From Myxococcales bacterium (lineage in GTDB: Bacteria > Myxococcota_A > Bradymonadia > UBA7976 > UBA1532): DNA of 64,000 nt. The translations under genes and the position numbers were made by a program. Every line of letters starts with the position of its first letter. The first letter of the stretch is position 1. Shown piece after piece: positions 33,659 through 43,300 of the stretch. The notes beneath the pieces are model-generated. The model made no database searches. It was not told the DNA's origin and worked only from the letters and a program-made list of their open reading frames with translations. The stretch covers positions 124,001-188,000 of the forward strand of contig JACKDL010000002.1 in NCBI GenBank assembly GCA_020633555.1. Direction: 5' to 3'.

Positions 33659-36579
33659 CGCAGCCCCCGCCGGGCGTAGCGCACGGGCTCCCCGGCCGCG
33701 TCGATGTTCCAGTCGAAGCGACACACCGTGGGGATCTGGACCTGTCCGTCGGCGTCGAAGGTGGCCCGCTCGCCCCGCAGCCACAGCGCCAGGCAATCGT
33801 GGGCGTCGCTCTGGGTGCCGAAGTGATACCCCCCGCCGTGCCAGGTGCCACCCTCCTCCAGGAAGAGCGGCTTGCTGATCAGGAGCGAGGCGTCGGGATC
33901 GGTCGCCGCAAAGGCCCGCGCGTTCAAGTAGTTCACGCACAGCTCGTCGTCCCCGATGGGGGTGTTCAGGCGGTCCGGGTTCAGGCGCTGGCGCGACACC
34001 ACGAACATCGACCACGGGCGATCCGGGTTGCCGTGGCAGGCCATGGTGCTGCAGCCGCGGGCCAACAGCGGATCCACGTGGGCGGCATAGAACTCGGGAT
34101 CCAATTCGGGCCACTCGGTGGGCTCGGCCTCCTCGGCGGCACACCCCCCCAGCGCCAGGGTGGCCACCAGCAGCGCGCCCAGGCGGCGGCGCAGCCCAAG
34201 GAGCACCAGTGGCAGCAGGGCCCACAGGGCGGGCGAGCCGGGATCGGCCCCGGGGCTGGCGCTGCACCGGGCCGTGTGGACCTCTGCGGGCACCCCGTCG
34301 CCGGCGGCGTAGCTGTGGACTGGGCCCTGGGCCGTCAGCGCGGGATCTGGCGCCCCGTCGCAGGGCAGATCCGCGCCGTCGCAGTCCTGATCGACGCCGT
34401 CACCGCAGATCTCCAGTGCCCCGGGGTGGCGGGCGCGGTCGTGATCCTGGCAGTCGTCGCCCCCGAACGCAGTGCCCCGGAACCCGTCGCCGTCGGCGTC
34501 GTCCGCGGCGCCGACGCACAGAGCGTCCTGCCCGTCGCAGTCCTGATCGATGCCGTCGCCGCAGATGTCCTCGACGCCGGGACGGATGGCGGCCACCCAG
34601 TCGTTGCAGTCTTCGTCGGCGGGCACGCCGTCCCCGTCCCGATCGCAGGGGGCGTCCGCGCCGTCGCAGTCCTGGTCCCGCCCGTCACCGCACACCTCGG
34701 CCGCCTGGGGGTGCGTGGCGCGGTCGTGGTCGTCGCAGTCATCGCCGCCCAGGGCCACGGCAAGGTGGCCGTCGCCGTCGGCGTCCATCTCGCAGGGGGC
34801 GTCGGCGCCGTCGCAGTCCTGATCCACCCCATCGCCGCACTGCTCGGGCGCGCCGGGGCGCACGTCTGGATCGCCGTCATCGCAGTCCACCTCGGCCACG
34901 ACGCCGTCGCCGTCTTCGTCGACCACGCACACCTCGTCGCGGCCGTCGCAGTTCTGGTCGATCCCGTCGCCGCACACCTCGGCGGAGCCGGGGTAGATCC
35001 GCGGATCACCGTCGTCGCAGTCGGCGTCACCGGCCACGCCGTCGCCGTCCGCGTCCCGCGCGCCCTCGCACCCCTCGTCCACCTGCTGGTTGCAGTTGTT
35101 GTCGATGCCATCGCCGCACACCTCGGGCGCGCCCGGGTGGATGGTCGGATCCAGGTCGTTGCAGTCGTCGCCGCAGGAGTCGAACCACCAGATCTCGTGG
35201 CCGTCGCCGTCCAGGTCGACGCACGCGTCCGCCTGGGCTGTGCCGGGGACCAGGGACAGGCTCGGCAGCAGCACCGCCAGGAGTGCACTGCTCGACCGGC
35301 GGCGCCGGCCGAGCAGCGCGCCCAGCGCAAGCAGCCACAGCAGCCCCGCGCCGGGGCCCGAGCCGGCCTGGCAGTTCGCGTCGGTGGCGCCGGCGTCGGC
35401 CCGGTTGGTGCGCCGGCGATCAGGCCCTGCCAGCGTCGGCCCGTCACAGGGCAGATCCGCCCCGTCGCAGTCCTGGTCGATGCCGTCCCCGCAGATCTCG
35501 ACCGCGCCGGGGTGGCGGCGGCTGTCCAGATCGTCGCAGTCGGCCCCGCCGGACGCCGGATCCCGGTGGCCATCCTCGTCGAGATCCGACGCCGACGGGC
35601 ACACCCGGTCGCCGCCCGAGCAGTCCTGGTCGATGCCGTCGCCGCACACGTCCAGTGCGCCGGGGTTGCGCGCTGGATCGCCGTCGTCGCAGTCGCCGCC
35701 GCCGAAGGCTGCGGCCACGAACCCGTCGCCGTCTGCGTCCGCCTCGGCCGCGGTCAGATCGGCGCCGTCGCAGTCCTGATCGATGCCGTCGCCCACCCGC
35801 TCGCGGGCGCCGGGGTGCACGGTGCTGTCCAGGTCGTCGCAGTCCTGGCCGCCCGCAGCCGCCGCGTCGTAGCCGTCGTGATCCAGGTCCTGGGTGCACA
35901 CGGCGTCCCCGCCCTGGCAGTCGTCATCCAGCCCGTTGCCGCAGCGCTCCGCGGCCCCGGGGTAGACCGCGGGGTTGCTGTCGTCGCAGTCGCGCACGGC
36001 GGGCACCCCGTCACCGTCCTCGTCGATGTCGGTGCAGTCCAGGCCGTCGCAGTCGGCGTCCAGGCCGTCGCCGCAGGCGTCGAAGGCCCCGGGGTAGACC
36101 GCCGGGTTGCGGTCGTCGCAGTCGTCGCCCCCCGAGGCCACCCCGCCGTGGCCGTCGCCGTCGTCGTCGCCACCCACCACGCCGCCGCAGTGATCCTGGG
36201 CGCCGGGCGGCTGGTTGCAGTCCCGCGCGTCGCAGCGCTGCGGGTACGCGTTGCCGTCAAAGTCGTTGCAGTCGATGGTCCAGCGGTAGCGCGGCGTCCC
36301 GTCGTCGTAGGTGCCGTCGGCGTCGCAGTGCTGCACGGCGGGATCACAGGCGCAGAACTCACGGGACCCGCGGCGGTCGTAGTTGCCGGGTCCGGCCAGC
36401 GCCTGGTTGTTGCACCGGCAATAGCGCGAGCTGCGGATGGCGCCGTCCCGGTCGAAGTCACAGGCTCGCGTGGGGTTCGAGCTGCGGCTCGCCGACGTGA
36501 TCGCGTCCACGATGGGGTGTGCCTGGGCGGTCCCCGCCGTGAACCAGAGCAGCAGCAGCGCGCCTGCGTGTCGCGACAT
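33646..36579 (-). CDS. MopE-repeat polyprotein: three exported proteins in one frame
   Basis: One uninterrupted 977-residue frame holds three exported units. Unit A (1-424): signal peptide, five CGDGxDxDC-type MopE repeats, then Cys403, a hydrophobic stretch and RRRR (425-428), i.e. a MYXO-CTERM-like tag. Unit B: directly after the Arg run comes a second signal-like segment (429-450, ending GTAQA), six more repeats, Cys772, a hydrophobic stretch and RRR (797-799). Unit C: the same Arg run starts a lipoprotein signal (lipobox ALGGC, Cys813), followed by a domain with a CX4CH site (CSTMACH, 843-849). The ATG at 36579 has GGAG upstream. MopE relatives bind copper or calcium. First gene of the redox operon; overlaps the next gene by 13 bp. 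Confidence 0.75.
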   Translation of the reverse strand: MSRHAGALLLLWFTAGTAQAHPIVDAITSASRSSNPTRACDFDRDGAIRSSRYCRCNNQALAGPGNYDRRGSREFCACDPAVQHCDADGTYDDGTPRYRWTIDCNDFDGNAYPQRCDARDCNQPPGAQDHCGGVVGGDDDGDGHGGVASGGDDCDDRNPAVYPGAFDACGDGLDADCDGLDCTDIDEDGDGVPAVRDCDDSNPAVYPGAAERCGNGLDDDCQGGDAVCTQDLDHDGYDAAAAGGQDCDDLDSTVHPGARERVGDGIDQDCDGADLTAAEADADGDGFVAAAFGGGDCDDGDPARNPGALDVCGDGIDQDCSGGDRVCPSASDLDEDGHRDPASGGADCDDLDSRRHPGAVEICGDGIDQDCDGADLPCDGPTLAGPDRRRTNRADAGATDANCQAGSGPGAGLLWLLALGALLGRRRRSSSALLAVLLPSLSLVPGTAQADACVDLDGDGHEIWWFDSCGDDCNDLDPTIHPGAPEVCGDGIDNNCNQQVDEGCEGARDADGDGVAGDADCDDGDPRIYPGSAEVCGDGIDQNCDGRDEVCVVDEDGDGVVAEVDCDDGDPDVRPGAPEQCGDGVDQDCDGADAPCEMDADGDGHLAVALGGDDCDDHDRATHPQAAEVCGDGRDQDCDGADAPCDRDGDGVPADEDCNDWVAAIRPGVEDICGDGIDQDCDGQDALCVGAADDADGDGFRGTAFGGDDCQDHDRARHPGALEICGDGVDQDCDGADLPCDGAPDPALTAQGPVHSYAAGDGVPAEVHTARCSASPGADPGSPALWALLPLVLLGLRRRLGALLVATLALGGCAAEEAEPTEWPELDPEFYAAHVDPLLARGCSTMACHGNPDRPWSMFVVSRQRLNPDRLNTPIGDDELCVNYLNARAFAATDPDASLLISKPLFLEEGGTWHGGGYHFGTQSDAHDCLALWLRGERATFDADGQVQIPTVCRFDWNIDAAGEPVRYARRGLRCGG

Positions 36580-36765
36580 TTCGACTCCGGTTGATGACTT
36601 GGCAGTCAGAAGCTGAGCTTGGTACCCCTGACGGGGCGGTCTTGACCAGCCGCGTGGGGAAACGGTCTGTTGCTGGTTGTGCCCGGGCATCGGGATCTCC
36701 GGGCTCGACGGGCTGCGGCCGGTGAGGTCGTGCTACGTTCACCGCTCACCCCCACGGGAGACGCC

Positions 36766-37209
36766 ATGCGCCGCAGCCTCATCGCCGCCCTCTTCGCCGT
36801 GCCCCTGACCGCAGTGCCCCTCGTCGCGGGGGCACAGACCCCCACGGCGCCTGAGATGACCTACAAGGTCAGCATCGGCGGGATGAACGCCGGGATCTTC
36901 AAGACCCTGGGCCTGCCCACTCACCGGGCCATCATCCAGGGCGACAACGTGGCGGTCAGCGAGATCCAGAAGGCCGTCGACAAGACCACGCGCATCGCCA
37001 TCAGCGGGGGCAAGGTGTCGGGCTTCATGCTGAAGAAGCTGTCGCAGATGATCGGCCAGCAGATGACCGTGGAGATCATGACCGCGCCCATCGGCCTGGG
37101 GGTGGGGCAGCGCTGCACCTTCGTGCTCGAGGACGCCTTCCTGGAGAAGGCTGAGCCCACGGGGCTGGTGTACCGCCCGTCTGAGCTGCCGGACTACACC
37201 TGCAAGTGA
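36766..37209 (+). CDS. unknown small exported protein
   Basis: A 147-residue protein with a clean signal peptide (MRRSLIAALFAVPLTAVPLVAGAQ) and a mature domain of about 120 residues (TYKVSIGGMNAGIFKTLGLP) that I do not recognise. Two Cys near the end (QRCTFVL, DYTCK) could form a disulfide. A GGGAG ribosome site precedes the ATG at 36766. It is divergent from the MopE polyprotein operon and followed by a strong hairpin. Monocistronic. Function unknown. Confidence 0.7.
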   Translation: MRRSLIAALFAVPLTAVPLVAGAQTPTAPEMTYKVSIGGMNAGIFKTLGLPTHRAIIQGDNVAVSEIQKAVDKTTRIAISGGKVSGFMLKKLSQMIGQQMTVEIMTAPIGLGVGQRCTFVLEDAFLEKAEPTGLVYRPSELPDYTCK

Positions 37210-37227
37210 GCTGATCCCTTCGCTCGT

Positions 37228-37253
37228 CGCCCCGGGCGGTGACGCCCGGGGCG
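37228..37253 (+). terminator. strong hairpin after small exported protein gene
   Basis: CGCCCCGGGC (37228-37237) pairs perfectly with GCCCGGGGCG (37244-37253) across a 6-nt loop, 19 bp after the stop codon. Ten GC-rich pairs, no T-tract. It may also serve the convergent giant gene ending at 37339. Confidence 0.6.
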
Positions 37254-37338
37254 GGTCTACCCGCGAACCTGCGGCCGGCGCTCGCGGGTCCAGGTTGCCC
37301 GCGCGGCCTCACAGAAGGCCGCCCGCGGGTGGGTCGCG

Positions 37339-40300
37339 CTACTCCAGGTTGCCCACCCACACGTCCTGATAGATCTGGGGGCTCTGCGGGTTCGCCAGAT
37401 CCACGATCCCGCCGTACACCACCATCAGGTTGCCGCGGCCCAGGTGCACCGCCGTGTGGTTGGCGCGGATGGGCAGCAGGCCGTCGGCGGGGGTGACGTC
37501 GGCCCAGGTCTCGGTGTCCAGGTCCAGGGCCCACACGTCGCGGAAGGGCTGCTGACCCTGGGTGCCGCCGTAGATCACCAGGCGGTGGCCGATCTCGTCG
37601 TACACCCCCGCGGTTGCGGCGCGGGCGCTGGGGCCGGCGCCGGGGATCTGGCGCCAGGTCAGGGTCAACAGATCCAGCGCCCAGGTGTCACCGCGCACGG
37701 TCTGCGGGGTGGGCTGCAGCGCGGTCTGCCCGCCGAACACATACAGGGTGTTGCCGGCGATGACGCTCACGTGCACGCCGCGGGCGGGCGGGGGGCCGCC
37801 GTTGGTCTGGAGCTGCTGCCACTGCCGGGTGGCGGGGTCGTAGGTCCAGGTCTCGTTCAGCGGGTTGCCCTGCCGGTTGGCGCCGCCGTGGGCGTACACC
37901 AGGCCCGACTCGGGGTGCAGCACCAGCGGCATGCCCTGGCGCTCGGCCAGGCCTGCGATGGCCTCGGCCTCGCGGGTCCAGGTGTTCAGGTTGAAGTCGT
38001 AGCGCCACACGTCGCTGAAGACCCCGCCGGCGACGGCGCCGTTGCCGCCCACCACCAGCATCTCGTCGCTGTCGGGCAGGTACACGGCCGAGTGGAAGGT
38101 GCGCCCGCCGGGGCCGTTGGCGGGATCGGCGATGTCGCGCCACTCGAAGGTGTCGAGGTTGAAGGCGTACAGATCGGTGGTGGTGGTGGGCTGGAAGATG
38201 TTCCCGGTGCTGCCGCCGAAGATGATCATCTCGTGGGTGGCGGTGCGCAGCACGGCGGTGTGGGCGGCCCGGCGGCTGGGGTTCAGCCCGGCGACCACCT
38301 GGTACCAGCTGTCGGGGCCCTCGGGGGCCAGGCTGTTGAACCGCAGCGCGTTGCTCACCAGGCCGCCCACGCGGACCACCACGGGGCCGGTGGCCAGCTG
38401 GGCGGGCACCACGAACTGGATCGCGTCGGGCTGCACGCTGCGCACGGCGGCGGGGAAGCCGCCCAGTGACACCCGCGTGGCGCCGTCGGCGGGGTCGAAG
38501 TTGGCCCCGCTGAGGGTGACGACGGTGCCGCCCACGCCCTCGCTGGGATCCATGTCGGCCAGAGTCGGGGCGCCGGCCACGGCGATGGGCTGGGGCCACA
38601 GGGCCACGCCGCGGGCGGTGGCGAAGGCGAACGGGCCCGTGAGGCCCGCCGCGCTGTCGGGCACGCGCACCGCGACCTGGTTGGCGGCCCGCGCCGTGAT
38701 GGGCGCCAGGGCGCCAGCCAGCACGGCCACGGGGAAGCCGCCCTGGTCCAGGCCGGCGCCGGTGGCGGTCACCGTGCGGCCCACCCAGGTCTGAGCGGCG
38801 TCCACGGCCTGCAGCACGGGGCCGGCGTCGGCGCCGGTGGTGAAGGTGCTGCGGCCGCCGCGGCGCAGGGCGCGCCCGTCTTCGGTGGTGATGGCGTCGG
38901 TCCAGACGATGGCGTACTCGGTGTTGGCCGCCAGCGGGGCGGCGGGGCGCAGGGCCACGGCCGGGCCCACTGCCACGAGCTGCCCGGGCACGGCCTGGCC
39001 GTCGGCGGTCTGCAGCCGCAGGCTGCCGGCGGGGGCCACCACGGGCACGCCGAACACCAGGGCCACGCTTGTGGCGGTGCCCACGTCCTGCTGGCCGTTG
39101 GCGGGGTACACGCCCAGCACGGTGGCGGGCAGGCCCCACACCACGCCCACGGCGCCGATGACCACGATCCGGGTGCGGACCACCACCACCACCCGCACGC
39201 CCACGCGCACGTTCACGCTGATGACCCGTGGGGCGCCGGCCACGCTGACGTCGTAGGTGGCCACCGTGCCGTTCACGCCCACCACCACCAGCACGGTGCC
39301 CACCACGCGCACCCGCACGGCGTCCACCACGTCGACGATGACCGTCACCCGCACGGCGGCGCCGGGGTTGCGCACGTCCCACACCACCACGCCGCGGCCG
39401 CGCACGGCCACGTACAGGTAGCCATCGCGCCAGGTCACCCGGCCGATGACACCGCCGCCGGCCAGGTCCACCACGAAGCCGCCCACGCGCACCGGGAAGC
39501 GCACGCTCACGACCACGTCGTAGATCTCCACCCGGCCGTCCACGAGCACCACGTGCATCCGGCCGTCGCGGATGACGACGTCCACCACGGCGGCGGGGAA
39601 GTCCAGGGTCTGCACCACGGTCAGCCGCAGGCCCACGCCGATCTCGATGACGTGCACCTGGCCGCCGCTGGCGCAGTACAGGGCGTCGCCGTGCAGGTCG
39701 ATGACCCGGCAGTCGGCGCCGGCGGGCAGGTCCACCGTGCCCACCACCCGGGCGTTCAGGGGGTCGCGGATGTCGATCACCACCACCACGCCGCCCGCGG
39801 CCACGTAGATCACGCCGCGGCCGGCATCGGCCACGATGCGCCAGGCCGGCCCGGCGGCGATGGCCACGCGGGCCACGATCCGCGGGTTGTCGGGGTCGCT
39901 CAGATCGTAGACCACCACGCCGCTGGCGCCGGCGGCCACGTAGCCGTAGTTGCCCACGATCACCATGTCTTCGGCGTCGGGCACGCCCTCGAACTCGCCG
40001 AGATTGTCGGCGGCGCCCGGGCCGCCCGCGGCGCCGGTGGTGAAGTCGGCGGTCACGCCGCCCTCGGGGCGCAGGGTCTGGCCCGCGCCGTCGGCCACCG
40101 CGTCGCCCACCACCAGGGTGTACCGGGCCTCGCCGGCCAGGGGCTCGGCGGGGGCCAGGGTGGCCACCATACCGCTGGCGTCCAGGGCCACGTCGGCCGC
40201 CACCCCGTTGCCGTCGGCGTCGCGCAGGGTCACCGCGTCGTTCAGGGCCACGGGCTCGCTGAACCAGACCTGGGGTCGGACGCCCACGGCCACGTCGGCC

Positions 40301-43300
40301 TGGCCGTCCCAGGGATCGGTGGCTACCACGAAGGGCGGGGTGTCCAGCACGCTGAAGCCGCGGGCGTGGACCACGATGATCCGGCCGCCGCGGACAACCA
40401 CCGCCACCCGGATGTGCAGGTACCCGCGGCGCTCGGCCACGAAGCGCACCACCACGCGGCCGTCCACGCGCACGATGGCGTGCACGCGCACCACGCCGCC
40501 GGCGTGCACGGTCACGAACACATCGCCGCGGCGGTAGATCCCGATGACCCCGCCCACGCCGCCCTCCAGCGGGGTGGCCTCGCCGAAGCCGACGACGGTC
40601 AGCCGCACGGTGATCACCACGCCGCCGCGGTAGGCCACGTGCACCACATCGCCGATGATCACCAGGCCCACCGGATCGTCGCCCAGGTGCACCCGGGCCA
40701 CCACCACCAGGGTGTCGCCGGCGTAGCGCACCAGCGTGCCGTCGGCCAGCACGGCCACCACGACCCCGGCACTGACCCGCACCCGCACGATGACCCCGCC
40801 GGCGGCCGCCGGCGCGCGGACCACCACGCGGATGTTGGCCACCACCGACACATCCAGCAGGAACAGATCGCCGCCCACGGCCACGTAGATCCGGCCGCCG
40901 TCGGCCACGGTCACGGCACCCACCACGCCGCCCTCGGGCAGCCAGCGGCCCAGGCGCAGGGGGTTGGCCGGATCGGCCAGGTCGTAGATGAGCACGCCGC
41001 CCACGCCCACGGCGAGGTAGAGCCGCCCGGCGTCCTCGTCCACGCTCACGTCCACGCAGCGGGCGGGCAGGGCCTGCCGGCTGATCACCTGGGGGTTCTC
41101 GGGGTCGCTCAGGTCCATGACCTCGAGCTGGCCGTCGGCGCCGCAGGCGTAGCCGTGGTCGCCGAAGGCGCCCAGGGCCAGCACGCCCTCGGGATCCGCC
41201 AGGCCATCGCCGGGCTGGTCGGCCAGGTCGCCCGGATCGCCGGCGTCCTCGACCGTCATGAACTCGACGGCGGTGGGCTCGGCGGGCACAAGGCGGTTGC
41301 CGCCCAGGTCGGTGATGTCAGGGCCGACGGTGGCCACGTGGGCTGCGTTGGCGGCCAGCGGGCCGGGCACGCTCAGGCGCCAGGTGCCGTCGCCGGCCAC
41401 CGCCCCGCCCACGGACGCGCCGCCGTGGGTCACGCCCAGCGCGTTGTCACCGGCCACGCGCACGGGCTCGCTGAACACCGCCACGAAGCCTGCCTGCGGA
41501 TCGGCGCCCTCGGCGCCGTCGGCGGGCTCGGTGCCCACCAGGAAGGGCGGCAGGTCGAACACCTGCCAACCACCGGCCTGGAAGCCCACCACCACGGCGC
41601 CGTAGCGCACGATGACCACCACGCGCACGCCGCGCAGGCCCGCGCGCACGGCCACCCGCACCAGCACCTGCACGCGCACGCCGTCCACCCGGCGCCACAC
41701 CCGGGCGAACACCCGCAGCTCGCCGGTGGCCAGGGCCACCACCACGGTGGCGCCGCGGCGCCATACGGCCACCACGTCCACGCCGGCGTCCACCACCCGG
41801 CGCACGAACACCAGACGCCCGGCAGCGGCGTCCCAGCGCACCACGATGACACCGTGCCCGCGCACGGCCACGTGGAACACCCCGTCCTCGAAGCCGATTA
41901 CGCCCACCACGGGGCCGGGGCCGGTCCAGAAGTGCAGCACCGCGCCCAGGCGGCGGCCCACGGCGTGCAGCACGCCCCGGGCGTCCACGATCAGCAGCAC
42001 GTCGGGCGCGCCCACGGCCAGCCGCAGCGGGCCCGCGAAGTCGTAGCCGCCGCGCACCACCACCCGGGGGTTGGCGGGGTCGTACAGATCCACGGCCACC
42101 ACGTCGCCGCCCACGCCCACGTACACCCAGCCCTCGGCGGCGGCCCACGCCACCGCGCTGGCCACGCCGCCCACGTCGAAGGTGGCGATCACCCGCGCGT
42201 TGGCGGGCACGCTCACGTCCACCACCACCAGGCCGGCGGCGCCCGCGGCGATGGTCAGCAGGCCGCGGCCCTCGTCGGCGTCGATGGCCTGGCAGGGGCC
42301 AGGCAGGTCCAAGGGGCCGAAACGCAAGACGTTCTCGTCGCCGCCGCTGGCGTCGGCGCCCTCCAGGCGGCCGTCCTCCAGGCAGAACCAGCTCACGTCG
42401 CCCACGGCCACGGCGCCCGCGGGGATGTCGCTCAGATCACCCTCGGCGCCGGGATCCAGTTCGGGATCGTCGTCCAGCCGCTCGCCGGTGGTGAAGCGGC
42501 TGCTGAAGCCGTTCAGGGGCGACAGCGAGGCGCCCTGCAGATCGGTCACGTCGGCCAGCACCGACACCGAGTGCTCGGCGTTGGCCGCCAGCGGATCGGT
42601 GGGGTCGATGGCCATCTCCCAGGCGTTGAGCGCCGAGGTGTCGCCCGGCGCCGGCGCGAAGCCCCCGACGGGGAAGATGAAGCCTCCGGCTGCCAGGCTG
42701 GCCGGCTCCACCAGCTCGCTGAAGCGCACCCGCGCAGTGACGTTGCGGGCCACGTCCTGCGCGCCATCCGCGGGCTCCACCGCCACCACGAAGGGCGGGG
42801 TGTTCACGTAGGCCACCCGCTCGGGGAACACGGCGAGCACCCCGCCGGCCAGCCCCACCACGCCCAGCGGCGCGGCGCCCTGGGCGGGCGGCACGGCCAC
42901 CACGGTCACGGTGACGCCGATGATCCGGAGGGTGATCACGCCGGTGGCCCCCCCCACACTCAGGGTGTCGCGCCAGCCGCTCACCCAGCGGGCGCCGGCC
43001 ACGCCTGCGGGCATGCCCTGGATCACCGCGCCAGTGGCCACGTCGAAGCCCAGCAGCGCGTTGTCGCAGGCGCCGAACACCCCGCCGCCGGCCCAGCCCA
43101 GGCCCAGCAGGCCCTCGTCGCAGCCCGAGTCCATGGACCAGCCGAGCGCGCCGTCGGCCCAGCGGTACACGGTGCCGTCGGCCAGGCTGCCGATGAGCAC
43201 GCCGTCGCGCACCACCAGCCGCAGGTGGCGGGCCTGCACCTGGAGCACGATGCGGATCTCGAGCAGGGTGGGGGCCCGCGCGTCTGCCAGATCGAACACC

